A stretch of 64,000 nt of DNA from Plantago major (GCA_026545765.1 JAIFAC010000475.1:26441-90440), one strand, 5' to 3'. Positions 1 to 12,954 are shown, numbered from the stretch's first letter. Program-made: numbers and translations. The notes: generated by a model not told the origin, from the letters alone.

Positions 1-540
1 TAGCAAGTCAAATGACATGCTGTAATGTAATCCTCATGCCAGTTTTTCCCTTTACCCTACAAAATGCAAAATAATCCACATTGTCCCCGCGAAATGCAAA
101 TAATGTACGTTCGATTTGGCAAACCAACCTGCCAAAGTGATCCTCACCACGTTAAACCTACTAGTACCACTACCATACGGATATTTGAAACTGATCCTCT
201 GCTAAAGCCTAAAAAACAGAGAAAAAAAGTAATGTATGTAGGCTTTTAATTTCTTTCTACAAGAATCATATATCTAGTCCAGCTAAATGCTGCTGTTTAA
301 ATAACTGATAAAAACACAGATGTTAAAGCCTAAAATTAGTTTCCCAGCCCATGCCCATGCAAGAACAGCCACTGTATTGCCTTACTCTACCTTAATTTCG
401 CATCTTTTACTGTACACACAGGCAAAGCAGACTGAATTCACAAAATATCAATTCTAACTAATGCCCTGCTGCAACATGCTTAGCTTACTTAAGAACTTGA
501 GACATGGTGGCTGTGCGATCAGTCTGCTCGTTCTGAACTT
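1..540. other. 3' flank of VAL-like gene, no gene seen
   Basis: AT-rich sequence downstream of the VAL-like pseudogene, which is read on the minus strand. The only open frame (64-249, plus strand) has no recognisable domain and low-complexity content. It may include 3'UTR sequence. I see no repeat or RNA gene here. Confidence 0.5.
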
Positions 541-930
541 CCAGGTGGCGCAACCAATGAGCTTTGAGCTGCCAACCTCATTACGGACTTCAAGGGAGAG
601 CAACTAGCGAGTTTTGGCGCCCAATGTCATTACAACCTTCAAGGAAGCACAACTGAGGTTGAGCTGCCAGCCTCATTACGGTCTTCAGGGAGTGCAACTA
701 ATGGACTTTGAACTCCCAACCTCATTACAACCTTCAAGGAGGCGCTACTCAGTTTCAGCTTGCCAACCTCATTACAACCTTCCAGGGAGTGCAACTAACG
801 AGCTTTGAGCTCCCTCTCATTACAGCCTTCCATGGGGCGCAACTGAGTTTGAGCTGCCAATATCATTACAGCCTTCCATGGGGCGCAACTGAGTTTTGAG
901 CTGCCAATCTCATTACAGGCTTCCACGGAG
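541..930. repeat. Minisatellite, about 45-bp unit, 8-9 imperfect copies
   Basis: Each unit holds a variant of CTCATTACAACCTTCAAGG followed by a GCGCAACTGAG-type block and GAGCTGCCAA. The copies differ by substitutions and small indels. The unit nearest the gene overlaps the end of the last coding exon of the VAL-like gene, where its minus strand reads APWKPVMRLAAQ. The array therefore seems to have grown by duplicating the 3' coding end. The remaining units translate only in fragments because indels change the frame. Confidence 0.85.
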
Positions 931-1548
931 CAGAACTGATGAGCTTTGTGCTGCTAATCTCTTTAAGCAGCATCTGTTTCTCGGACGAATTGAAGTTTCC
1001 GACTAAACTGGAGCTCAAAGATCTCTGCTGCCTGAAAAACATCTCAGCATCAATCAGGGGTGTGCGATTCATGAGGTGTTCGGAACCTGGTAAGATCTCT
1101 TCCTCCCGATCTGGTTGGATATTAAGGTCAATTTGACCTTTTGCAGGGGAATCCGAACATTTACTTCCATTATTTTCACGCATTGTGGTTTGGTTGCTCA
1201 CACATTCGGCCTTTTCAGGTGACTGCTGTGGTGGCAAGTTCTTGGATGCATATTCGGCTTCTCTCTCCAGTTGTTTCTTATCACGCCTCTCAATCAGAGT
1301 TTTGTGGCGGCCTTCAAGAACTACAAGCGACACAATCACAAGGCGAATTAGTGGTTCAAACCCTTACCACTCGGGGTTGAAGGCAGGCGATGCATCCACA
1401 GCGGGTTTGTGACGTGGGTGCTTCGTGGTCTCGGCAAGAGCTGGAAGGCCCTCTCCTCCCCCTTGGATTGCTAAATTTGCAAGGGTATCAAGTCCATCCT
1501 GAGTTAATAGATCAGCGCCCCGTTCAGTTGTCTCTTTTTCTTCAGAAA
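866..1548 (-). pseudogene. VAL-like last exon with EAR motif
   Basis: Starts after CAG with VSEEKETTERGAD and DGLDTLANLAIQ, typical of VAL C-terminal regions. It then gives TTKHPRHKP and, after a frameshift, CGCIACLQP. After further breaks a clean 157-codon frame opens (866-1339) with HKTLIERRDKKQLEREAE and the repression motif IDLNIQPDREEE. The frame ends in the first unit of the flanking minisatellite. Relatives normally continue with a different C-terminus, so the natural end has probably been replaced or extended by repeat units. Confidence 0.8.
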
Positions 1549-1762
1549 CTGCATTGACATTTTGAACAAGTCATTTGAGTTGGTTTATGCTGATAATCAA
1601 GCTCTAGAACGGAATGTTAAATTAATTATAGCTCACACATGTATGATGAACATAAATAAATGTGGTATATAACCAAATTAGAGTTCAAGTAATGCGCAAA
1701 AAGCTCGTATAGAAAAGACAAACTTTTAGATAGCTGATGTGCGAGAATATAGAAACGCATAC

Positions 1763-2515
1763 CTTTACTCATATCATGCAACATATCTTCAAGCTGTCCT
1801 TTCACTAATTCCTCAGCTGCTGAACATGAAGATCTGGTGCAGAGAGAACCAATAAACCAGTTGAATGTCCAGCTTTAAATGCAATAACATATCATAATAG
1901 CAAGTTGCACAAACGAAGTTCCCTTGGATTATTGCTCAAACTTTGTACATACCTACGAGAATATGCTCATGTTTTTTTAGTTTAAATCATCATTTTGTGT
2001 TGGACTTTAACCTTTATATTTGTGTGCTACATTTCATAGCTTCTACTTCTCAAAAAAGGAACAGAAAGCACTGCCTGTTCTTAGAAACAGATTCACCAAA
2101 AATAAATAACACATGATGCACATCTGAGATATGGAGTATTACAATTTACAAGTTTAGCTTAATAATGCTTAAAGTCAACCAATTGATACCACAAAAAACT
2201 TTGAGATAAAAGGAAAGCCACAAGGAGAACCCCCTACATTTTATTTTTTATATCCAAAAGAACAATAGGTTATGCAATAAATTTTGTAGGGAACAAAAAA
2301 AAGCTGCGGAATTCAGATTTAAAAGTAGAGCAAAGGTCTGCTTTACCTATCTAGGTCCCACACATTCCCTGAACAGACCCATCTAGCAGGAAGAAGAGCA
2401 TCAGCTGGAACTTTCGCCATAAAACAGTCCTCACATTGAACCCATTGGATCATTTCACTGGTATCAAAGGACCCACAGTAAGAATTCCTCCAGGGAAAGA
2501 GACGACAATATCTCA
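1763..2515 (-). pseudogene. VAL-like exons 10-11, CW zinc finger with damaged core
   Basis: Exon 10 ends at 2347 and contains IQWVQCEDC and VPADALLPARWVCSGNVWDL, the cysteines and Trp of a CW domain, which in relatives reads methylated H3K4. The conserved SKWR core is replaced by FMA. This is best explained by three scattered single-base losses that bring the frame back, and it removes the second core Trp. Exon 11 (1763-1833) is intact and gives RSSCSAAEELVKGQLEDML. The start of exon 10, near 2515, is uncertain. Confidence 0.75.
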
Positions 2516-3655
2516 GGCAGAAAACACGTTTAGAGATATACGAAACATACAGGGTTCCTGATTAGAAAGAGAGTGCAACGTGCAAGATTATTGTCCACAG
2601 AATAGTAGGCCTCCCAATTACTGGAGGTGATTACTGAAAGAGAGAATTAAATCAGGAAGCTGAGGAGAGGATTGAGGGAGATGAAAAAGGGAAATTCAAC
2701 CAGAAGTTACGGTTTGAAGTTCATGAAATCTCATGATACGCTCTCATACTCAACAGAAAGTGTTTTAATCGTGCAAAACAGTATCAAAAGACAGAACAGT
2801 ATGAAGAATGCAGATGATATGCCCGGGCACTCTGTTGGGTTCTAGAAGGGTGACCAGGAAGACAAACCAATGCCGCCAGCTTTAGGCACTCTGTTGGGTT
2901 CTCTTTCCGTTCTAATTTGTTCTACCCCAAACCAACATGTTCTGGTACCTACTACCTACTCAGTGTCATGCTATTTTAAATTTATATAGCTAATAATACA
3001 CCTCTACGCTTACTTCTCTCCCTAGTTTTCCAACACCTTAAATTTTATTATTACTATTTCTCAAGCATAAATCAAATGAAAACTCAAACCCTACTTAAAT
3101 CATAAATCACATCTAACCTTTTCAACCAATTATATCAATCATTCTCCAAGGAAAAGGGCGAGGGCTCATGAGCAGAAAGCATCCCAAAGATAGCTTCATC
3201 ACTGATATCAGCCAAAAAAACAAATACACCCTCTGTCCCCACCAGACACATGAATTAAAGAAAATGGTGAAAAGTGGGGTATTGATTAAAGAAGGGATAA
3301 AGAAATAACAGTTAATTGCAACTGGGGTGTTCTTTAAACTTTAATTAGAGAATGAATATTTATTGATAAACTGGATATTTGTTAGAGAGTAGTATTAAAA
3401 ACTTGTCATTTTTTAATTGAAATTTTGTAATGGGATGCCCTAAATGGAAATAATTGTGATTTAGGCCGGTATGGGAAGAGTATATAACTTATCTATGTAG
3501 TACCAACATATTTGCGAAGTCTACTTAAAGTGCATTTGATCACATACATAAAATATTCTGATCCCAGTTCAGGACAGTACAATGTATGCAAACAAAAAGA
3601 CAAGTTGACATCATAGCGCATGAACTGACCAATGAAATTTGTACAAATTATGTAC

Positions 3656-4043
3656 CTCAAATTCTTCAAACTCGCAACCCTCTACCACAAAACTGAGGCA
3701 CAATTGTGTCAGGATGGGCGCATCAACCTTTGAGTTTCTTTCCAAGTGAGATTCAGCTCCAACAATTACCATTTTCTATTTTTTGGTAACTTACTTTTCA
3801 CACCCAAGTTTCCAGTTTCCTCCTGCTATTAGGTATATTCTTGGCTGTGTATCCAGATCTATCAGCTTCAGCCAAGGTACTTCCTAAATCTGCTCTTGCA
3901 ACCTGGTTGATTGGGTTATTTGGTGATTTACGTTTTGTTGTATAGTTTGAACAAGTCACTTCTCCAGAAATTTTTCTAGCACCGTCACTCCTCAGATTTG
4001 AATTGCCACCAGTGATACTCCAGCGGCTAGAGCCTGCATCTCC
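3656..4043 (-). pseudogene. VAL-like exon 9, inter-domain linker with stops
   Basis: Reads in one frame for over 60 codons (SQGDAGSSRWSITGGN to ADRSGYTAK). It then continues in shifted frames to a LELNLTWKETQRLMRPS segment, matching the LTWEEAQ block found between B3 and CW in VAL proteins. Stops flank that block on both sides. EGCEFEEFE is legible before the GTACAT donor. A GTAAGT inside the exon is too close to the LTW block to be a separate intron. Confidence 0.72.
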
Positions 4044-4496
4044 CTGTGATAAAAGACAATAAGTTCAAGTACATCAAATTAGTTTTACATTTGATTTCCA
4101 CAGTGATTACATAAGAAATACAAGCAGTATAAAAAGAATCTGAATTGTGTAATTACTGAATCATGAGTTGTAGAAATGGGAAACCCAGAAATATGCTGAA
4201 ATATGAAGGGATCATATATCATGTTGAAATGCAGAGGTAGCAAACTTGTAATTTGTAAAGACAGGAAACATGCAGGAATTACTGCAGCTATTAATAATTA
4301 AAGGTGGTAAAAACATATATCAACCAAACATATATGTTTCATGTGCAAGCTGGAAGGTAAGAACAAATTGAAGCTTAGTATTGGAGGGCGACCATTGATA
4401 ATTAAGTAATAAAATAGATCACACTTATATACGTTAATGTATACATGTATAAGCTGAAGGGGGTAGGAAAAGTTTCTCTAGAACAAGAGGACAAAC

Positions 4497-5243
4497 CTGA
4501 GCTGACGATGAAATGGGAGTAGACTTTCTGCCACCTATAACCAGCGTTCCTTGAGGCTCCAGCCTACTAAATGTTACTGAAAATGTAATATCCACAAATC
4601 ATTTTGTGATTTAAATAAGATGCAATAACCTCTAGTAAAAGATTTCACAATCACACAGCCAAGGTTGAATTTTTTTCTTTTTTGAACTTTGAAGAGTTTA
4701 AAGTTTCACTCATGATAAAGAAAGAAGCTTTGGGCACAAGAAATACACCAAAGACTTTACATCACTTGACACAACATTTACACAGTAGTTCCAAGAAGTC
4801 TAGATCACTACGACAACAGCAAGCGAGGTAAGCTCTCTTAATGCTAAGACAAGCGCTATGTTCACAAAAATTAAGAAAGTGTGACAATAATTACATTTGT
4901 TATGGGGTTTGGGCGTTTGGTAGTCAACTTGATGAACAAAGATATCACAGGCAAGTATGTCATGTTTCAGATATTTACCTACATCACCAGCTTGCAGTTG
5001 CATTGATTGAATACGGAGTAATTCCTCCAGAGCATTACATTCTGCTGTTGTTATTTGGCCAAAATCAGAACTGAAATGTCCACTCATGTCCCTTTGCCTC
5101 CTGGACTTTCAAAGCCACACCTTCTGGGTACGCAATTGGTGGGAAATAGGCCTGTAGTAAAATATACAGTGAATCGTCACAGAGCGAATAGAAAGTCCCT
5201 AAATGCGTCATAAAGTAGACAAGATGACAAGACCAGCAAGCGA

Positions 5244-5283
<40 letters not shown>

Positions 5284-5817
5284 TTAAAATAATTAAATTA
5301 GAGCGCTCAGGCTGGGTATGATAAACAATAAGTACTAGCAAAATGCCATTCTTGACTTCTCAGGGTGAGCAGGGAAAATCAGAACACTTTGTAACCTTTT
5401 GAGTTTCAAATCATTCACTATTTGAAATCACATGGGACTAAAACAGAAAAATCACCTTTTTCAAATTAAAAGATGACATAACCCTCTGATGCAATATTGG
5501 TCTTTTACATCATTGAGATGATTCACAAGCATGCAAGCCATACACTATACTGGATGCTTCCGACCATGTATACTGTCAGGCATTTTTAGTATCAACAAAT
5601 TAAAATCTAGCATCCAATTAGAAACATCCCTTAAGCACCAGAAGTTTAAATCCATAAGTTGCCAATCATTACATGTAAATGAACAGAAAAATACAGGTAG
5701 AGTGAAGAGCACACAAGGACTCACCTCCGCACACTTTTTGGTACCAAGCGCCCAATCCGTCCAGCATCGCTAGCAGTTAACATTTTCTCGAACAAGGGAG
5801 TGATTACGGAATTTGAG
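4497..5817 (-). pseudogene. VAL-like exons 6-8, B3 DNA-binding domain, disrupted
   Basis: Exon 6 (5725-5817) reads [19 protein letters not shown] and then IGRLV. Relatives have RLVLPKKCAE here, but this copy lacks the Leu codon plus one further base. Exon 7 (4979-5151) reads [17 protein letters not shown] and GHEWTFQF, then a TGA where an Arg codon is expected, then FWPNNNSRM. A further frameshift precedes IQSMQLQAGD. Exon 8 (4497-4576) restores TFSRLEPQGTLVIGGRK. The domain is unmistakable but cannot be translated as one chain. Confidence 0.87.
5245..5283. repeat. (AAT)n microsatellite in a VAL-like intron
   Basis: Thirteen AAT units with no interruption, inside the intron between B3 exons 6 and 7. 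Confidence 0.95.
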
Positions 5818-6002
5818 CTAGGAAGAAGCTAAGGTGAAATCTAGGTAAAGAATTGCAAAAACACAAAACTTAACACCAAGGGCATGCCAAGCCAACCAAT
5901 GATGAAAGTTCCGTAGGAGCCTTTTATAATAAAGATGGAAAATAAATCACCAAGCATGAAGCATAAACGAGAAACAAGAATCCTGAGGCAACCATAGGAT
6001 AC

Positions 6003-6734
6003 TCGGTGGAAATTTGCTGAAGCTCCTCATTACTTATTTGAGGTGATACGAAGCAAGTTGTTTCTACCCGTCCATCTCGTGGAGCTTTCCGCTATTTACT
6101 CGAATCTCGCCAGATGAGTCCACTCCATTCTGATAGCACACATGTTTATCTGCTGCAGCTGAGGTTGCTACATGGGTATCATCAGCTACAGATTTGCAAG
6201 AAGAAGATGTGGTCAAATGTAAGTCTGCCTGAGTTTCATTTCTAGGGACCATTGTCTGTAACTCATTTACAGTGGAGAAAATGGGCTCCTTTCGGTTGAG
6301 TCCTGTAAAGGCAATAATTATCCTTAGCTGGAGGAAGAACAGTAGAATTATGCAAGGAGGTAATAATAAACTTTAAGCTTCTTCTAAGTGACCAACACTA
6401 CCCGTAAATCCATTCTGAAGTCCTCCAAATGCTCAAACCCTGGCTTTGTATCAACCAATCTTTACATAGAACTTTCTTGTTTCAACTCTGCTGGTGTGGT
6501 GTATGAAGTCTGTAAAATTGAAATTTATTGATGCCACCTGACAGGTCAACCTCAGATGAGGCCCTTGGTTGTACCAATTTGAAATTTAGATCCATTGAAC
6601 ACACTGGGCGCCTGGCATGAGGTACAGGTCCAGACCCAGCAAGTGTAGTCCATGGTTTAACAGGAGGCCCTTCATCCTTTCAGGATTTGAAGGAAGAAAG
6701 CAGTGAAGGAGGTGGCCACGCATGGATTTGGGGT
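6003..6734 (-). pseudogene. VAL-like exons 4-5, linker before B3, frame broken
   Basis: Exon 4 (about 6405-6734) encodes the Pro/Ser-rich linker (WPPPSLLSS and KPWTTLAGSGPVP are legible). It has a one-base shift near its start and an in-frame TGA. Exon 5 (6003-6302) has a 62-residue open stretch ending HEMDG and a stop. The expected basic motif and a SNEELQQIST-like segment just before B3 follow in shifted frames. Exon limits are CAG acceptors and GT donors. Confidence 0.7.
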
Positions 6735-7225
6735 CTGTAACATGTAGATGTGATAAATATACTCAGGCCAGATGTTACAAGAAAATAGCTGCGAAAGAAG
6801 AGGGCAGTACTTATGTTGATGCAACATGATTGTGGCATCGCACACAAAGTCCACGATCATCTATGATTTTCATATATACAAACACGTTAATGTGACAATG
6901 AATGGTTGATATGAAATATTCATCAACACATTTTAACAAGCATGCCCAACAAGTACCATGTACCAGAGCTCAACACATCTAGCATTAGCAAAGATTAAAT
7001 CATAAAGATTACCGCAAACTATCAATTTACCCCCAGGATCAGATATGCTTGAAAAGGAAATAGATGAATAAAATAAGCATTGACCAGCAACCAACTTTTG
7101 AATGTCTCACATCAAATTGAAGATTATTTAAGGAAGAGCCGGAGAAAGGCGGATCTTAACAGAGAACCTCATGGTTTCAAGAGCTTGTTTAGAGAACACA
7201 AGTAGAAATAAAGCCACCGTCTTAC

Positions 7226-7498
7226 CAAAATGTAACTTCTCTTTTAGCATGTAAGACATTCAATCCCTCCTATGAACATATGGAATGAAATTATACACCC
7301 ACAGTGTATTTGCTGCAAGAAAGATTCAAGCTTTTCACTTCTCATTTCATTGTTATTAATAATCATGGAGCTTAATTCCCACAAAATAGCTTTCCAAATA
7401 GTGTAGAAGCCATGTTACCTTTCATAAGATTCACAGCATCTCCAACCAGAGGCATTGGTGGAATGCCTCACAAAATTTTCCTTCCTCATTACACAGCA
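7226..7498 (-). pseudogene. VAL-like exons 2-3, rest of PHD-like module, frame broken
   Basis: Exon 2 (7419-7498) reads NEEGKFCEAFHQ in one frame and ASGWRCCESYE in another, so one base has been lost between them. Exon 3 (7226-7312) reads QIHCGCIISFHMF, then jumps to GGIECLTC. About four codons present in relatives (an LLDA-like segment) are missing, and a stop follows directly. Both exons have canonical acceptors and GTAA donors. A 12-nt loss is not the kind of lesion a homopolymer base-calling error makes. Confidence 0.8.
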
Positions 7499-8721
7499 CT
7501 GAGTCAGATTATATTAAATTAGATTTGGCAGAAAGAAAAAATTGGCTCAAGCTATGTTGAGATAGTATGAAGTTGTCTTCGCATGTGCATTTAAAAGACT
7601 GGAGTTATGCAGCGCACTCTGATTCTATTCATTTTGCAGGATGCTTTTACTATACACTCTCAAATCATTTAACTTCGAAATAATTTGAAGACATATTCAC
7701 ATGTACATTGAAATTATGAAAAGCACTCAGGTTATTAAATTTGCAGGATTATTAAAATTGCTAAGTACTCCACACTTTCAAATCACATAACTGAAATACT
7801 TGAAGTCATCTTCCACGTGTGCATTGCAATGCCCTCAGGTTCTATTAATCTTGCAGGATGCTTTTAGCAAAATGCCAAGTACTCAACACTTTCATATCAT
7901 TTAACTAGACATATTGAAATGATCAGATTCTTCTTCACTGACCTATTTCCAGTTCAATTGAATAATGGAAATAATAAATTATCTCATTCTAAATAACAGA
8001 TAATCCAGCATCATCACGGTTAATTGCAGAAACAAGGATTGATAACATTTGTTCAGGAGCAGATAAATAAGTCTTTTATGAACTCAAAGTTGAAATTACA
8101 TAAATATTAGTGAGCCCTATTAGTATGCTCATTACAGCCTTTGGTGCGTGCTTCTCATAAGATAATTTCTATGAAAAGAATAGGCAATTCAAAATTCAAG
8201 TGAGATTAGATAATTTTATGACAATTCCTATATCGATAACATAAGTCACTTCACAAGCCCAGCCACAATATAAGAATACGGATCATAAAACCGGTAGAAT
8301 GATAAATTAAAAAAAAAAAAAGATTCCTCATTTTCATTTTTATATCCAAGACTATATTTTTAATTTTCTCCATCCACATTTTCCTTCTGAAGCCAGCCTA
8401 ATCCTCATTCTACACTCTATCACTGTTATGAATAAAATAATACTCAAACTTCAAAACAACCAACAAAATTGCCTCCCTATATGCCCAACAAAGTCAACCA
8501 CCAAGGTTCACGCCAAACCATAATTTCTATTTCTTCTCTTCCTATAGAAAACAACAATGCATACATGTAGGACAGTCTATTTTCCCAATTTACGCCATAA
8601 ATGCAAAAAAGATGACATGAAGACAACAAAACAAAACAGCAAAACAAAAAAACAATTAAAGAAGCAATTATAATAAAACAATCGAGAAAAAGGTAAAAAA
8701 ACAAGCAGCGAAATTTCTTAC

Positions 8722-8840
8722 TGGCAACGATCACAGAGGTTCGCATAGTCACCGTTACGGCAGCGCCACCCTCTCCACCACTTGTCTGTCGACTCTTTGC
8801 AGCTGGAATTGAAGCACACTTTCGCCGGAGATGACGACAT
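8722..8840 (-). pseudogene. VAL-like exon 1, start codon and first half of PHD-like zinc finger
   Basis: The ATG is at 8840 and opens with MSSSPAKVCFNSSC, followed by WWRGWRCRNGDYANLCDRC. These are the cysteine pairs of the PHD-like module at the N-terminus of VAL proteins. The exon is 119 nt and ends at a GTAAG donor, leaving phase 2. This exon itself is intact. Longer open frames overlapping it read into the intron and are not meaningful. Confidence 0.85.
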
Positions 8841-9732
8841 CACATCATTACAACCCTAACAATTCCTAATTCACAAACAAAACAAACAAAAAAAAAAGCA
8901 AACGAATGAAGAGAAAATAAAAATAAATGTCGAAAAGTAATCTCCTTTTCAGTTAAATTATATAAAAAAAAAAAAAAAAAGGTCTCTTAATTATCAATTG
9001 AGAAGTGAAATGAAATACCTAGAAGGAATAAATTGTGAGATGATAGATGTTTTGTTTGGAGAGTATATCAGGTTAGAAGAAACAGTACGGTATAATTATA
9101 AAGAGTGATAAAGAGTGAGAGGGTTTTAGAGAGAGAAAGTGTGATGCGAGATGATGATGATATATGCGTGACCTGAGCTGAGCTACTGATGTAGGGTCCA
9201 GATTGTTTTGTTTCTGTACTCAAACGTCGTCGTTTCTCATTTATTTTATCCCAACAACTGTACTTTTGGGGCTGAACTACTCAACTCAACGTCGCTTTTG
9301 AATTTTGAAAACAATTGTTGGATTCTTATTTTTGCCATTAAATAAAATGGGAAATAATGAAACATGAAATACTAATGTTTATTTGGATTTACCATGTTTT
9401 CAAATAGTGTCTAGTTCATGATTATTAGATAAAATAATATAACTATGTGGATCATGAAGAATTGAAATTTATGAATTATTCATCTTCGATCAGACAATGA
9501 AGCTGTGGAAATTTCATTTTTTAAAAAAACCCAATCATCTACATTATTAGCGTAGTGTGTTTTTCGCTTTTTTTGTCGATTGACACATTATAAAGAATAG
9601 CGTGAATCGTACGCGTATCATTGTCATCCGAGTGTTGTTGGGCCCACAGCTAGAGGAGTTAGATTTGTAAGAATATAATTGACACGTAGTTGAGTTGGAC
9701 GTATAAATCGTGCATTTAAATTAAGGTAGTTT

Positions 9733-9734
<2 letters not shown>
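8841..9734 (-). promoter_or_regulatory. 5'UTR and upstream region of VAL-like gene
   Basis: AT-rich DNA upstream of the minus-strand ATG, with A-runs (8890-8900, 8964-8981) and a GA-rich stretch around 9110-9150. No upstream exon, clear TATA position or repeat border can be fixed by eye, so the transcription start is unknown. Confidence 0.4.

Positions 9735-9796
<62 letters not shown>
9735..9796. repeat. (ATT)n microsatellite
   Basis: About 20 uninterrupted ATT units. The overlapping minus-strand frame is a poly-Ile artefact. Confidence 0.97.
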
Positions 9797-10345
9797 CACG
9801 CAGGGAAAGGAAATTGTATTTGATGAATAATTAAACACATTAGCGAGGTTTGGGAAATTATGATAAGGTTTGAGCAATCCCATAAATTGGATAAACATGG
9901 CCTAAAAATGTATTCACAATTTCACATCATTAAACAAAAGTAATCATACCAGAGATGATAAATCCATTTAAATTAGGTAGAAAAATTAATGATGTTTGAC
10001 CGGAATACAGTAATTATCAGATAAAGTAACATATTTAATATTTTTAAATACCACACTTTATTGTGTCCCCTCACAAATATCCAGTATAATTAATATTATT
10101 GACTTTTTAAAAAAAATTGTTCACCATAAATTATAAATCGTACCAAGAATAAGTATTGGTGAAGGAATAAAACTATATTATGCAAATATTATGATAAAAT
10201 GTTTGAGAGTGGGGTGGCATTATATGGACATTGCAGGGTAATACATGTCTTTGGAGTACCATATATGGAAGTAATATACTTAAATATTGTCATATATTAT
10301 ATACTTTCATAAAATGGGATAACTTACATTATGGTTAGCACGTAG
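9797..10345. other. AT-rich intergenic DNA, nothing recognised
   Basis: No open frame, tandem repeat or terminal repeat recognised on either strand. Confidence 0.5.
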
Positions 10346-10551
10346 TTTTATGCGAAAAGTGAAAGTAATGATAGAATATATAAAATGTGGGAAAAAGTGT
10401 ACTTTTAGTGGCAAAATGTGTAATTTGAGTGTAAAGTTGAGATTGTTTATTATTTGTTGTGTGTGGGGTAGCTTTTTTTGGTAATGTATGAAGTTACATG
10501 GGGAATTTAAAATGGCAAATGTATGAAGTTACTGCGGAGACGGAGGGTATC
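10346..10551. repeat. MITE remnant, family also at 15783-15980
   Basis: Shares a long similar block with 15783-15980. Both have GTGTGGGGTA or GTGTGGAGTA, two copies of AATGTATGAAGTT about 40 bp apart, and an end of the type CTGCGG(G)AC(GG)A. This copy ends GACGGAGGGTA, the usual Stowaway-type terminus. The left end is not clear. Confidence 0.6.
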
Positions 10552-10940
10552 TATATAACACGTTAAGCAAAAAAGTTTGGAGCCAATTTAAATTTATCCA
10601 CATCATTTAATTATTTGGCAAAATAATGCTTTGTGATTAGTTGATTCCCATTCCATGTTGTCTATTCTTATATTACGATTGGCGGTTTATATCTACGTGA
10701 TGATGTGTTTCGGTTATTTAGCTTACATATACCAATTTTTAAAATCAATCAACCATTTAATTTACGATTTCTTTCCATTTTGTAAATATTTTCCATTCTA
10801 AATGAAAGTCAACATCTATTACTCTTTATTTTCTAAATTCCATGTATTTATTGAATCTATAAAGTAATTGGTTGGTCACTATGTTTCTAAAATCACCATA
10901 TTAGAGATATTAACATAATTGGTTGGTTGATTCATATTAA

Positions 10941-11623
<683 letters not shown>

Positions 11624-11849
11624 CAAATTAATTAGGGATGGAGGTGATGAAAAATGTAGCGGAGACACGCTATTGTCTTCTTGTGAGAGTCAGGGCCTTC
11701 TCATCATTTAGTGAGATTTGTCTTGTTTTTCTGAAATTGAGCAAAATGGGCCGCAATAATGACTTTCCCCACTAAGCTTTTATTGGGTTATATCATTACT
11801 TTGAAAAAATTACTATAGTATATCGTGTGTGTGTGTGTGTGTATTATAT

Positions 11850-12640
11850 ATACTTAATGAGGCAGGTAAAATAGTTTTACAATCCATTGCGAGTCGGTGA
11901 TAAGAGATGGGGTAATTAGTGGGTGAAATAGACCAAACTAAATATGTAATATAATTAATTAGACAAAAATGTTAAATACAAAACAAAATAAATGTTTAAA
12001 TCAAAACTATCCATTTATTTATGAGTAAGTCTCTGAGAGGCGATCTCTAAATAATTTATCTAGAAATGCCTATATTATCGAAAATCATGATATTATTAAT
12101 CAAAACACCTATGTTATCAACATTGGTGTTCTTTCATCTGATAAAGACTTATTTACGTTAATAACATGACATTTTGATTAATAACATATACGATTTATTA
12201 ATAGCATGGGTGTCTTTGAATCGTTATCTGAGGCGTATCTCATGAGAGTTTGTGTTAATTTATAACTGGCGCCGATTCATGAACAAGTCAACTCAAATAA
12301 AATGAGTACGAAGATATATGAAAGTCTTTACCCATAATCGAAGAAGTTTCAAATTAAACATGTAAAATATTAGTTAAATGACTTATTGTATATTTGGCAT
12401 TTAATGTACATGTGTAATTTATGATTACATACATATATTTACACCTTTTCTTTCTACATATATATTATTGGGTTGGGTGGTGGCGGGTTGTACCCTCTCA
12501 CCGCCATCGATTAAATCTGAGTTTATGTGAAAATTTACCTACAATTTTCTAAACTTAATAATAATAGGTGGCCGGGGGTAGTTTGCGATCACATAGAATG
12601 ACTTTTTGAACATTTCTCATTTTAGGGTAGTATGGGTGGG
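11850..12640. repeat. Diverged direct repeat, copy A
   Basis: Matches 15640-16270 in the same orientation. Both copies hold a GGTGAAAATAGAC(A)AAATTAAAT-like block, AAATGTTTAAATCAAAA, ATTTGGCATTTAAT or ATATGCCATTTAAT, and a GGGTTGTACC or GAGTTGTACC block. Copy A is interrupted at about 12020-12260 by an unrelated insert with GAGGCG near each end. The pair could be old LTRs or a segmental duplication. A few GT units lie just upstream (11825-11843). Confidence 0.6.
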
Positions 12641-12954
12641 TGAAAGCAGTGCTCTAAAAAAATTATTAATGAGTATAAAGTGGATGAGCAATTTATAATC
12701 TAACTTTGTTAGATTTGTTAAATATTCAACTAGAAATCAATATTCTTGGAACCAAGTTTCATCGAAACACATTCTACACCTACATATTTTTCAAATATTA
12801 ATATTTTTCAACCCTGATATAGCTTCAACTTTGATGATGGTTTGAAATGGAAGCATGGCAAATTAGCTATAGTTTCCCTAATAAATTTTATAATGACATT
12901 GTAGTCGTAACTTTTGAACAATAACAAATTTCAACCTTTTTCATAAATCTATTA

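Larger units (their letters stand above)
866..8840 (-). pseudogene. VAL/HSI2-type B3 transcriptional repressor, decayed
   Basis: Intact relatives bind RY (Sph) elements in the nucleus through B3, read histone marks through zinc-finger domains, and silence seed-maturation genes through an EAR motif. Twelve exons can be followed by similarity: 8722-8840, 7419-7498, 7226-7312, about 6405-6734, 6003-6302, 5725-5817, 4979-5151, 4497-4576, 3656-4043, 2347-about 2515, 1763-1833 and 866-1548. Nearly all recognisable borders are GT/AG. The domain order is correct: PHD-like, B3, CW, Cys-rich motif, EAR. At least seven exons carry frameshifts, stops or deletions, including an in-frame loss of about four codons and a stop inside B3. 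The N-terminus resembles the clade of rice Os07g0679700/Os07g0563300. An alternative is uncorrected sequencing indels, but eIF3j in the same window is free of them. Confidence 0.82.

Noticed and set aside
866-1412. Plus-strand frames over the last VAL-like exon
   Set aside because: Antisense shadows. The minus strand carries the recognised EAR and basic motifs.
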